Shown piece by piece: positions 43,372 through 53,475 of a stretch of DNA of 64,000 bases. Where the stretch lies: NCBI GenBank assembly GCA_009667805.1, contig CM019066.1, forward strand, positions 118,559,690 to 118,623,689, written 5' to 3'. The notes below the pieces were generated by a model. That model searched no databases, was not told the DNA's origin, and saw only the letters and a program-made list of their open reading frames with translations. Position numbers and translations under genes: made by a program. Numbering within the stretch: the stretch's first letter is position 1; each line of letters starts with the position of its first letter. Source of the stretch: Leptobrachium leishanense. Its lineage: Eukaryota; Chordata; Amphibia; Anura; Megophryidae.

Positions 43372-44583
43372 CTTTAGAGGAAGCATGACACAATGTATTT
43401 GTGCAAGGAATAAAAGCCACAAGCAGTTTCAAAAACCACAAAAGTTTGTGCTTTGTTATTGAGAAACATTTGAAAAACTAAACAATGACTGGCAACTATT
43501 ACACAACCACATTCATGTTTTATCATTAAATCACAGACCTTACAAATTCATAATCGCTATATCGACTTCAGCAGAAGTACAAGCTTGGGTGATATTTTCA
43601 CACTAAACAATGATATTTTAAAGAAGTGTTTTGAGGCTGTCTTCATGATAAATTATAGAAAATTACAATTAATATTTTGAAATGTTATGGGAAGAGGAAT
43701 AATGGCTTATTCATGCACTGTGCATTTCAGCACATTTTGTAATAGATTAGTCAGTGACTGGAAAAAAATAACACAATTTTCTTTCACTTCAATTGTTTTT
43801 TTTCTGTTTCTAATGTGATTGTACACAAGTAACTTTAAGAGTTAACTGCTACGCTTTGTGTAATTTTTCCTCAGTAATGGCTGCCGCAGAATGTTGATGA
43901 TATCAGATAAAAAAAGGACAGCGACAACTTTTCATGTGCTCACACAACTTTTTATTTACTGGGTTTAGAGGAGGGTGATCAAGGAAAGAAAAAAAAAAAG
44001 TGATTCAATATCCAGAGAAAAAATACATCAAAGAAAAAGTCTTCTGAGGTTCTTGGGAGTTTTTTCCTTTTCAGCATATGTGAAACATTGTGACAAGAAA
44101 TCCAGGAAAAGTGGTTCAGAGAAACAAAGTCCTTTGTCGTACACCAGAAAGAAATAGTGTGTGGAAGTATTTGAGATGAAGCCAGAATTGGGGTCCTTTA
44201 GCTAGTTACAGAAGTCAGGCAGAAGATCACAGGGTGGATGGTTTAGCTTGGTCAATAGAGAAGAGGGCTGCAATAAATTAGAGAAACACGTAAGCAGGTG
44301 TGTACATTTGAGTCTCAATATTGCAGTCTAGACAAACACAAGGTTCCAGTTTAAATAGGAGAAACAAACATAATGCAGGTAGCGTAACCCTTTAGGATGA
44401 ATATATAAGTTAACCTTTCATTTTCAATTATGGCATATAAATTAAAAGTAAGGGATAAAAGAACAGCAAAATTTGGGGCAAAATGTCATAGTTCAAGATT
44501 CAACACAACTAGTTTTCTTATATCTTGAATAATATATAACTATACATTACCAATAATGTCTGTAGCATTTGATAAAAGATACA
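43372..44583. other. AT-rich non-coding stretch
   Basis: No gene or element end recognised; the Lys/Ser-rich open frame at 43975-44157 has no family signature. Confidence 0.45.
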
Positions 44584-44940
44584 TTAACCCTTTCACTACC
44601 AATATCGGCCTTACTCGATCTGAAAGGCAACTGCTGGTGCCCCAATATCGAGTATAACTGATATGTATTAAAATTCTGGGGCCCCAGAAGATTCCTCTAA
44701 AGTTTTAACAGCTTGGGCATGAACCAGCCGGGGATATGTATCTAAAACACATATCTCCAGCTGATCCAGCACAAAGCTCAGTGCTACTAGGGTCCAGATT
44801 ATATCCTTCACACTAAAATGGGGGATGCTAACAGGGAAAACCTGCATTCGCCATTCGGCACTGAATCATGGACCTCTGCCCACTGATGTCATTGCTCATG
44901 GTGCGAATTAACCCGTAGTTGCCAAGAGGTTTCCCTATGG

Positions 44941-45591
44941 AAGTAGTCAATGTAATAGAGCAGCAGGAAATGCTAGCAGAATGCTTGGTTGTGTAGGGAG
45001 AGGTATTAGCAGTAGGAAAAGGGAAGTGCTCATGCCACTGTACAGAGCACTGGTGAGACCTCACTTGGAGTACTGTGTGCAGTACTGGAGACCGTATCTC
45101 CAGAAGGATATAGACATCTTAGAGAGAGTTCAGAAAAGGGCTACTAAAATGGTGTACGGCTTGAAGGAGAAAAGTTACCAGGAAAGGCTTAATGATCTTA
45201 ACATGTACAGCTTGGAAAAAAGACGAGACAGAGGAGATATGATAGAAACATTTAAATACGTAAAGGGAATCCACAAGGTAGAGGAAGGGAGTATATTTAA
45301 AAGGAAACAAAATAGCAAAACAAGAGGACATAGTCTTAGATTAGAGGGGCAAAGGTTTAAAAGTAACATCAGGAAGCATTATTTTACTGAGAGGGTGGTG
45401 GATACATGGAACAGTCTTCCAGTAGAAGTGGTAGAGGCCAAAACAGTAATTGAATTTAAGCAAGCATGGGATAGGCATAAGGCTGTCCTAAACAAAAGAT
45501 AAATCCAGGTAAAGTATCCATGTAATTGGGCAGACTAGATGGGCCGAAAGGTTCTTATCTGCCGACATTTTTCTATGTTTCTATGTTTCTA
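44941..45591 (+). mobile_element. CR1 LINE, 5'-truncated, TSD TCCCTATGG
   Basis: TCCCTATGG flanks the insert at 44932-44940 and 45592-45600. The 3' untranslated region (GGGCAGACTAGATGGGCC, GGTTCTTATCTGCCG) and the terminal TTTCTATG repeats are the well-known CR1 3' end of tetrapods. Only the last part of ORF2 is present. Confidence 0.95.
44981..45502 (+). pseudogene. CR1 ORF2 C-terminal fragment
   Basis: The uninterrupted frame covers the last ~170 codons of the CR1 reverse transcriptase ORF. LYRALVRPHLEYCVQYW (RT thumb-region block), DIDILERVQKRATKMV, YSLEKRRDRGDMIETFKYV and FTERVVDTWNSLPVEVVEA are characteristic. The frame ends with a natural TAA. There are no stops in this part, so the insertion is relatively young, but the catalytic palm and the endonuclease are missing because of 5' truncation. 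The ATG at 44981 is internal. Confidence 0.92.
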
Positions 45592-46251
45592 TCCCTATGG
45601 TGGCGATAGAGGCGAATAAATGATGCCCCAATCTCCTCACACGTGACAGCTAGAGGTTAAGGTTTGGTATCAATGGAAAGGCCATAGCATTGCATTTCCA
45701 AAGATACCAAACATCACCATGTTAAAAGTAAAAATATTTACAAAAAAAAATAAAAATTATTATTTTAAAATGTTTGTTTTTCTGTTTTTTTATATTAATG
45801 AAGCATTATTGTTCGCATTTCAATTATAATGTGAACAATGATGCTGCAGTAATGATTTTTTTGGGGGTGGGAGGGGTTTAGCTAAAATTGCATAATTTCT
45901 CTGAAAAATAAAGTAACAGGTCAGGCACCCAGTTCTAATTTTTTTAACAGGCGTACCCTATAGAGTAAATAACCGCAAATGCCGGATGATAAAAAGTGAA
46001 AAAAATTACTTTACACACTGTAGATAATTTAAATTCTACATTGTTTTTTCTAGTATTCAGGCAGGGCATGACGTATACATATAATAATGATATATTATGA
46101 ATCTGCCAAAAAAAAGGATATATAATTTGTCTGGGACGTATAATAAAACATGACTTCAAATGACTTTTAAACACGATGAGCACAAAGTTCCAAACGGTAA
46201 AAATTAGCTCAGCACACAGAGGTGAAATGGCTCAGCAGTGAAGAGGTTAGA

Positions 46252-47482
46252 GTCACTTATCTTGACATTAACGCTTACATGTCCAAAAACTAGTGTTAGT
46301 GTTCGATATTTAATGTAGCCCAAAATAGGTTATCACAGTGAGGAATAACTGGAATATTTGCAAATATTTTCTTAGAGTATAATTCATTAAGAACGATTTT
46401 CAAAAACCTCTGGTTAATGATAGTGGTTTTCTGGATAATCCCTTGGTAGTGATGGGGTTAAGGACTTGCACACTTGCAAAAGGTATTCCAAATATGAACA
46501 TGTCTGAAGGGGGTTAACTGCTCAAAGTTGTTTTTAGTACTTCTGCATCTAAAGCAAATAGAGCGTAGTGACCTTAAAGTTCAGTACAAAGTAAACAGCC
46601 ATGGGAGGCATATTGCTCTGATCATTTGGGAGTGTATGAGAGAACTATGAAAAAGAAATGACACTGAATGCTGGCATTGTATTAAGTTTAAATATGACAA
46701 ATTTAAGAGCTTTTCACTCATTACATTGTAGTTACATTGTGTTTCTTTGACCATCTACTTGTTGATCTACATCTCAAAACTTTGCTTAATAATATGGATT
46801 TAAATGTGAAATCTAAAACACATGATAGAACCAGCAGATGAGTTGGTAAGTGAAACCCACTTGCCAACTAGCTGTCAAAATATCAAATTACAGGTGTTTT
46901 TATTTACATTCACAGGAAGGTAAAATGAAACAATTCGCATGCATGAATGCTTAATTTGGCATCAACTCTATCAAAGACAGAGACAAGACCTGACAGCTCA
47001 GTTTTTCAACAGCTATATTATATGTGTTTGTACTTTGTTCCTATATATAACTAATGTTTTTCATCAGCAAGAATTATGTTTACTATATTTTGTGTGTGAA
47101 TCTAAGATACAGTACCTGCATCAAATTTGGTTATGCCTTATTTATTATCTACCATGTGGTGCTTTAGTACAAAGCTCTTTTACGACATCTGTGCTACTGT
47201 TTAATGTTCATAGGTGGTCTACGTCCTTTGGTAACCTGTTCTAGCATTGTTTCAGCTCTGAAGGTGCACCATTTAAAACAGACATACTGCTACAAAACAC
47301 AACAGCAATTTTTCTACTTAACATTTAAACACTTCCAGACACAGTGAACGTTTACTGACATTTCATCGATAAGCTACTAAGAGTCCTCAGAGCCCCATTT
47401 GAAGTATGTAAGTAATCTAGTTACAGTTTATGTAAGTGGTAGTGTCCCTTTAACAAATTTAATATTTTTCTTCTCTTCAGCC
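46252..47482. other. AT-rich non-coding stretch
   Basis: No supported gene. The 101-codon open frame at 46939-47244 is Cys/Tyr/Leu-rich with no motif or context. Confidence 0.45.
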
Positions 47483-47722
47483 TGAGGCTCACCTAGGTCG
47501 GCCGATCACCAGTGGCTAACCTAGGTCAGCCAGCTGGCTAGGCCTACCCACAGCCTGTGGCTAGCCTAGGTTGGCTGGCTGCCTTGAGCTCACCTAGAAC
47601 AGCTCGCAGGCTAGGCCCGTCCAGGGCCTGGGACTCGCCTAGGTCGGCCGGCCGCCTTGGGCTCACCTAGGTCGGCCGGCCGGCCGGCTAGGCCTGCCCA
47701 GGGCCTGGAGCTTGCCTAGGCC
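47483..47722. repeat. GC-rich minisatellite with CCTAGG and GGCCGGCC motifs
   Basis: About five degenerate units of 45-60 bp built from CTCACCTAGGTCGGCCGGC and GGCTAGGCCTGCCCAGGGCC. It is sharply more GC-rich than its flanks. No open frame or retroelement end is associated with it. Confidence 0.85.
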
Positions 47723-48231
47723 TGACTTTTAATTATTATTTATTTTTTAAAGACCATTTATTCTTTTTTTTTTTACTTTGCAAAAACAATTTTTATTTTT
47801 TGATCTTTTTGTAATTTGTTTTAGACATGTTATGTATCAGTTGTGGATATTTATTTAACTTCTATAAAATGTTTCCTATATATATACAATAATATCTTTC
47901 ACCAACAGGTGGCTCAGTGAGCAGACTGACCACATGTTTAACCGCATGTTTCAAGATGGCCAACATGAAATGGAATCAGAGGCATAGCGAGATCATTTGG
48001 CGCCCGGGGGCAAGTCTTTCATTAGTGCCCCCCAAGCAAATATAAAAACTAAAGCATACAAATTTTACAAATATTTAAACCCCCCCAAAATACAATAACT
48101 ATTTATTTCAATAACAATTGGAAAGGTGCAACACATAAAACAGGTTAACAGGAGAGCATCATTAACCTCTTACTGATGGGCAGGTTTTGCCAAGACTAGC
48201 AGACGTGCCACGTGTCTCATTGGCTGCGTAT
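47723..48231. other. Non-coding stretch
   Basis: GCGCCCGGGGGCAAG near 48000 may be a decayed MITE end. Nothing else recognised. Confidence 0.4.
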
Positions 48232-48455
48232 GGTATGTATGAGTGTATCACAGAGCTCCACAACTATAAAACTCACAGTAAGGTGCAGTGTGTATGAGTG
48301 TATCACAGAGCTCCACAGTAATAAAACTCACAGTATTGTGTAGTGTGTATGAGCGTATCACAGAGCTCCACAGCAATAAAACTCACAGTAATGTGCGGTG
48401 TGTATGAGTGTATCACAGAGCTCCAGAGCAATAAAACTCACACTCATACACACCG
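48232..48455 (+). repeat. 55-bp minisatellite, about four units
   Basis: Units start with GAGTGTATCACAGAGCTCCA at 48241, 48296, 48351 (GAGCG variant) and 48406, an exact 55-bp period. Each contains AATAAAACTCACAG. The open frame at 48343-48537 is a product of this array. Confidence 0.95.
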
Positions 48456-48509
48456 CACATGGATATATTGTCCCCAGCTCACATATGGATATATTGCCCC
48501 AGCCAAACA

Positions 48510-49330
48510 ACACCTAACAAAGCCTTCACAGTTCTAGAACAAGATCCTATGGACAGATGAGACCAAGATTAACTTGTACCAGAGTGATGGGAAAAGAAGA
48601 GTATGGAGAATGAAAGGAACTGCTCATGATCCTAAGCATACCACCACATCAGTGACACATGGTGGTGGTAGTAGTGTCATGGCGTGGGCATGTATGGCTG
48701 CCAATGGAACTGGTTCTCTTGTATTTATTGATGTGACTGCTGACAAAAGCAGGATTAATTCTGAAGTGTTTCGGGCAATATTATCTGCTCACATCCAGCC
48801 AAATGCTGCAGAACTCATTGGACGGCGCTTCACAGTGCAGATGGACAATGACCCAAAGCATATTGCAAAAGCAACCAAAGAGTTTTTGAAAGGACAGAAG
48901 TGGAATGTTATGCAATGGCCAAGTCAATCACCTGACCTGGATCCCTTTGAGCATGCATTTCACTTGCTGAAGACAAAACTGAAGGGAAAATGCCCCAAGA
49001 ACAAGCAGGAACTGAAGACCGTTGCAGTAGAGGCCTGGCAGAGCATCACCAAGGATGAAACCCACCGTCTGGTGATGTCTATGCGTTCCAGACTACAGGC
49101 TGTGATTGACTGCAAAGGATTTGCAACCAAGTATTAAGAAGGGAAAGTTTGATTTATGAATATTATTCTGTCCCATTACCTTTGGTCCCTTAACAAGTGG
49201 GAGGCACATCTACTAACTGCTGTAAGTCCTACACTGTTCACCTGAGTTGGAGTCCAACTCCATTGTGGTGGTGTAAAGAGCCAAAGATGTTAGAATTGTG
49301 TCGATGTCCCAATATTTCTGGACCTGACTG
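48510..49330 (+). mobile_element. Tc1-like element, 5'-truncated, right terminal repeat kept
   Basis: The right end reads CCCAATATTTCTGGACCTGACTG in two blocks (CCCAATATTTCTGG then ACCTGACTG, ending at 49330) and is followed by TA. Its complement CAGTCAGGTCCAGAAATATT is the terminal repeat type common in fish and frog Tc1-like elements. The left half is missing. Confidence 0.85.
48525..49137 (+). pseudogene. Tc1-like DD34E transposase, catalytic domain intact
   Basis: The frame encodes the full catalytic region: ILWTDETKINLYQ (first Asp, about 48547-48560), GGGSSVMAWACM, RRFTVQMDNDPKH (second Asp, about 48840) and WPSQSPDLDPFEHAF (Glu, about 48950). From the Asp of MDNDPKH to the Glu of DPFEH there are 34 intervening residues, the DD34E signature. 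The frame ends naturally at 49135-49137 with AAGAGCTTT-type codons replaced by GFATKY*. The N-terminal DNA-binding domain is lost, so the copy cannot transpose by itself. No stops occur in the part present. Confidence 0.9.
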
Positions 49331-49374
49331 TATATATATACATATATATATATATATATGTATGTATGTATTTT
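49331..49374. repeat. TA/GTAT microsatellite
   Basis: Alternating TATA and GTATGTATGT directly after the Tc1 right end. The TA target site of the transposon sits in this tract. Confidence 0.9.
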
Positions 49375-49446
49375 CTTCTATGTTATCTTGAGAAAAGTCC
49401 CGGAGGGGACGGGACTGAAACCGGCTGGGTGGAGTAGAGGTAACAT

Positions 49447-50437
49447 TAGACATGTGCATTCGTTTTAGTACTAAAACGATTTAGTCCGAATTTTGGGATA
49501 ATTTAGTTTTCGTATGACTCAAGAGAAACTAAACTGCTCAGTACAAAAAACGAAAGAAACTAAAATAAAATGCACTACATTTTAGTTTCAGTCCTTTTTG
49601 GGATATTACATTGATGAATGAAGGAGACCAGCAATGAAGAGCGCAACATCGCAACATCCAAAGTTCTGCACCCTCAACATGCCAATGCAGTAGGATGTTC
49701 TATACAGAGAGGGACATTAATTAATGCAGGAGGATGTTCTATATATTATACAGAGAGGGGTATTAATGCAGGAGGATGTTCTATACATTATACAGAGAGG
49801 GGTATTAATGCAGGAGGATGTTATATACATTATACAGAGAAAGGTATAAATTGAGGAGGATGTTCTATACAGAGAGGGACATTAATTAATTCAGGAGGAT
49901 GTTCTATATATTATACAGAGAGGGGTATTAATTAATGCAGGAGGATGTTCTATACATTATACAGAGGGGAGCCTTTTTTTTTTAGCGCTTTAAATCCAGT
50001 GGCTGTGAGAGCTGAGATCAGCTGCTTGTTATATTATCTCTCAGTACAATGTATCAGGCTCAGCTGTTACAGTAACTGACTGTAACAGCGCTCAGAGTTT
50101 CAGTAAAACAAGGAAATAATATTGTTATAACCTCTTATATATAAAAATATTATTTACTAGTTTTACTGAAACTCTATGCGCTGTGATGAGCAGCAGTCAG
50201 TTACTGTAACAGCTTTGCCTGACACATTGTGCTGAGAGTGAGAGATACTGTAACAAGCAGCTATCTCAGCCCTCTGAGGAGCCACTACAATAGTAATTGT
50301 ATCCACTGGTTTTCGGATGAATGAAATTAGTTTTCATACTAAAGAACTGAAAACAAATTTCTTTAGCAACTAAATAAATTGCATTTTAGGACTAATCCAT
50401 TAGTTCAAAACGAAATTTTGTGCTGTGCACATGTCTA
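49447..50437. mobile_element. Non-autonomous hAT element (TAGACATGTGCA ends), copy 2, 8-bp TSD
   Basis: GGTAACAT is duplicated exactly (49439-49446, 50438-50445) within the SINE. The ends are TAGACATGTGCATTCG and GTGCACATGTCTA. It matches 19279-20801 at both ends but lacks the 600-bp palindrome of that copy and has a longer tandem array. Confidence 0.93.
49690..49975. repeat. Tandem array of ~40-48 bp units in hAT copy 2
   Basis: About seven units of GAGGATGTTCTATACATTAT plus ACAGAGAGGGGTATTAATG. Copy 1 has about three units at 20216-20345. Confidence 0.9.
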
Positions 50438-50815
50438 GGTAACATCACACTGCTCTTTAACCGTGGAGAGAGACTGTGGTGACACAGGCTCGATCCCGGC
50501 ACGAGCATCTCTCCAGTAAGTGTCCCTGGGCAAGACACCTAACGGTACAGACTCGCCACCCAGAACATACTTGAAAACGAGAGAAATCTCGTATCCTTGC
50601 TGGTAAAATCCTTTCTCAAACCAAAAAAAATGTCGATCTATGGAATAAATATTATATCTTCATTATAAGTCTTTGTGTGCATCTGGATTTCTTTCTATTT
50701 ATGTGGACTAGCAGCCGGATCAAGGCACCAAAGCAAGTATGACTATTGAATAACGTGCTACACCAGTGCGCGGGTTACTTGGACTTTATACATAATTACA
50801 ATAAATTGACCTGAT

Positions 50816-51029
50816 AAGGAGATAGCATCTCAAATCGTTGTCTAGAGAATGTGCTAATGTATTTTTATTTCTTTTCAAATTTTCTCTATGTGCTACTTGA
50901 CAGTGATACTAAATTTTGAAATGTATTAAAATAGGAGCTCTGTCAAGTAGCACATAGAAAAAAAATTGAAAAGGGAAAGAGAAGAAATTAGCACTTTCTA
51001 GAGGAAATTATTTGAGACACTATCTCCTT
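50816..51029. mobile_element. Fold-back MITE, TAAGGAGATAG ends
   Basis: TAAGGAGATAGCATCTCAAA at the left pairs with TTTGAGACACTATCTCCTTA at the right. Inner arms CTATGTGCTACTTGACAG and CTGTCAAGTAGCACATAG are perfect complements. Loop is about 25 bp. Confidence 0.85.
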
Positions 51030-51031
51030 AA

Positions 51032-51468
51032 CCCTTCACTGCCGACATCAAGATATCTCAGGCTCAAAGGCACCATTTGATTCCCCAATATCGAGATCTG
51101 CTGATCTGCAGCCACCAAAAAGCAAATAAAATTAGTTTGCTGCAAACTAATTTCATTTGCTTTTGGGCTGCAGAAGATACCCCCAAAGTTTTAGCCATGT
51201 GGGCATAATGCCCAAAGAGTTAGAACTGTAATATCGGCTGCTGAAATATCAGGCTTTCAGAAGCCGATGCAGGGGGAAAAAATAGACTTGCTGTTTAAAC
51301 CTCTGTAACTCAATTTGGCAGTAGATGGTGCCATCTACTGGCCAAATAGGTTATTTACGGTAAAAGTTTTATATTACAATATAATTAAGTAGAAATGTTT
51401 TTTTTAAAAAAAAAACTTGTTTCTGACAATGTGTTTTTTTTTTGGAAAATCACATTGTAGTGAAGGGG
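51032..51468. mobile_element. TTAA-flanked MITE (piggyBac-type)
   Basis: CCCTTCACTGCCGAC and GTAGTGAAGGGG are inverted ends with TTAA at 51028-51031 and 51469-51472. The left TTAA coincides with the right tip of the fold-back at 50816-51029. Internal palindromes include AAATTAGTTTGCTGCAAACT with AATTT and the CAGTAGATGG block. Confidence 0.8.
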
Positions 51469-51499
51469 TTAACAGCACACTGCAATGTAATATACAGGG

Positions 51500-53095
51500 G
51501 TCAAGTCGCGCAGGAACGCAGGGGAACGGAGTTCCTCCACTATTTTCTCAGAGGGAATTGAGCTCCCTTTTGGCCCATTATTAGATTCCATTCATATAAT
51601 TGCTTATTAAGTCATCCAAAATATATGATATTTATTACAATTATCTTAGGAATTCCCTAAAGTCCAACCTATCTTTATGTTTAAACATTGAAATCCGATT
51701 TGCAAGTGGAGCACTGCAACATATCAATGGTTAATTGAGAAGCAGAAATTTTTCAGAGTAAAATGGCTACACTTCCACCTCTCCCTCCTCATCCTATGGT
51801 ATCAGCTACTGTCCAGATATGGAGACTGTTACAGGCTGCCATCCCCATTGCCCCATGGCCACCCCCCCCCTTTTACCTGTCCACATGCTGCCGACATTCT
51901 CTCCCCATGTCTGCCCACTTAACCTATCCAATGTGACGGTGACCCCACTACCTCATATGCTCTTAACCAGTGACCAACCTAAACCACCGCAGGATGTACC
52001 ACTGGCACACCCGCACTCCTTCCTCACCATATTCCATTACCAGCATTTTATATCACACCTGCGCTCCATGGCCCCCCTGAGCAAATATACCCGTCCTCTC
52101 ACTGAATTTAAAAAACGTTTTACTCGCACCTCCCTACCGACACATGGGATTTCGCTGATCTATGGCTTAATACAGCGATTGACCCCCCTCATGTCCACAT
52201 TTGTAGCAAAATGGGAAGCGGAACTACAGCTGTCCCTCACTGAGAAACAGTGGGCGAAAATTTTTGCCCTTACCACCTCATGCTCAATAGCCTCTAAGAC
52301 CCAAGAAACCACCTACAAATTGCTTTTGCGGTGGTATACGACTCCTGATTTGCTGTCCTCCTACCTCCAGGGTGTAGATGGGTCCTGCTGGAGGTGTGGT
52401 TCCCCAAAATCTGACATGATACACATGTGGTGGTCGTGCCCAATCATTCAGCCGTTTTGGCACAAGGTCCATAATGTACTCCGCCAGGTTTCCAAATGCC
52501 CACCGGCCTTTGACCTGGCCCCTATGTTGCTGCATCACACTTCGTTATCATTAGAGGATTACAAACGCACACTTGGTTGCTTAACACAGCTAAAGCAATC
52601 ATCCCCCGATACTGGAAGTCTACGACCACAGCCCCGATCTCTGAATGATTAAGAGAGGTTGAACCACTCCGCTCGATCGAAGATCTAGTATCCCAAGCGA
52701 ATAATACAACTACCCAACACCTCCACCGATGGTTTTATTGGCCCGCAGCAAGGCCCCGCTCATAAGTCCTACACAGTACCTTGCCTTCCGAACCCTTGGC
52801 TGTACTTACCTTTCCTCGACGTGCTGACATCTGTGTCATACCCCCACCCTCTATATATTGCTCACCCTTAATTGTCTACTATACTGTACTCTAGATGGAG
52901 ATGTTCTCATGCTCACCGCTCTCTCTTCCTCTCACCCTCTCTTACGCCCCTCTTGATAACACATGGTTCATTTTCACATGCCATCTATATATATTTTTTT
53001 TGAAAATTGAATGTTGGATGATCTGTGACTAATCATCTTGTTGTTCTACTCTGAAACGTTTAATAAAATACATTTACAATAAAATAAAATTTAAG
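51500..53095 (+). mobile_element. L1-like LINE fragment (Tx1/L1 group), 3' end
   Basis: It holds the last part of ORF2 and a 3' trailer ending AATAAAATACATTTACAATA then AAATAAAATTTAAG. Decayed coding similarity can be followed back to about 51500 in other frames (TYQWLIEKQKFFRVKW near 51720). It is 5'-truncated. Confidence 0.7.
51819..52652 (+). pseudogene. L1-like ORF2 C-terminal part
   Basis: The open frame carries KLLLRWYTTPDLLSSYL (about residue 167) and CWRCGSPKSDMIHMWWSCP with PIIQPFWHKVHNVL, the Cys/His cluster and following block at the end of L1-group ORF2. The same block is at 34564 (CWRNCGLKG) and, minus strand, at 15950. The first ~70 codons probably overlap decayed sequence and may not be the original frame. 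The 3' part after LEDYKRTLGC is frame-shifted (a normal copy would read KLLAAKAI here). No RT palm is present. Confidence 0.75.
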
Positions 53096-53292
53096 AATTT
53101 TTTTTGAGAGTTCCCAAACTTATTTTTTTAGGATTAGGCCCTGATAATATATATATATATACCATATATTTACTTTTATAATGAATTAAATACAGTGTTC
53201 TGTGTTTCCTGATAACCTGTGTCTAAAGCATTATTTTTTTATTAATGTTTGCATAAATTAATATATTTACAATGCCAATACATGGTATAGAT

Positions 53293-53467
53293 CAGTGGTT
53301 CCCAACTCTGGTCCTCAAGTATCCCTAACAAGCCAGATTTTTCTCTTGAGGAAATGCAGACTGAATCATGCTATCACTGACCAGCATATCATATCACCTG
53401 TGCTGTGCAGATATATGTAAAACCTGGCCTGTTAGGGGTACTTGAGGACCGTGGTTGGGAACCACCG
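53293..53467. mobile_element. hAT MITE (CAGTGGTTCCCAAC ends), copy 2
   Basis: CAGTGGTTCCCAACTCTGG and CCGTGGTTGGGAACCACCG are inverted ends. GTATAGAT (53285-53292) and GTATATAT (53468-53475) match at seven of eight positions. It aligns along its length with 39641-39823. Confidence 0.88.
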
Positions 53468-53475
53468 GTATATAT

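Larger units (their letters stand above)
44588..46247. mobile_element. TTAA-flanked element (piggyBac-type), split by CR1
   Basis: TTAA at 44584-44587 precedes CCCTTTCACTACCAATATCG. The right end GGCTCAGCAGTGAAGAGG is followed by TTAG (one change from TTAA). Shared blocks with the other elements include GGTTTGGTATCAATGG, AGATACCAAACATCACCATG, TGCAGTAATGAT and GATGAGCACAAAGTTC. Without the CR1 it is about 1 kb and has no coding capacity. Confidence 0.7.
49421..50630 (+). mobile_element. tRNA-derived SINE (copy 5), split by a hAT element
   Basis: The head CCGGCTGGGTGGAGTAGAGG is at 49421. After the insertion it continues CATCACACTGCTCTTTAACC, then box B-like GGCTCGATCCCGGC (50487-50500), AAGACACCTAACGGTACAG, CGTATCCTTGCTGGTAAAAT and an A-rich tail. 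This is the best preserved head of the family here. Confidence 0.85.

Noticed and set aside
46939..47244. 101-codon open frame on the plus strand
   Set aside because: AT-rich, Cys/Tyr/Leu-rich translation with no motif, no splice or promoter context and no neighbour that supports a gene.
47483..48455. CRISPR-like spaced repeats
   Set aside because: Units are contiguous tandem copies without unique spacers, and the genome is eukaryotic.
48343..48537. Small open frame with a repeated TVMCGVYECITELQ-like peptide
   Set aside because: It is a translation of the 55-bp minisatellite.
50461..50530. tRNA gene
   Set aside because: The box B-like GGCTCGATCCC belongs to a SINE head; no cloverleaf could be drawn and the same sequence recurs in several SINE copies.
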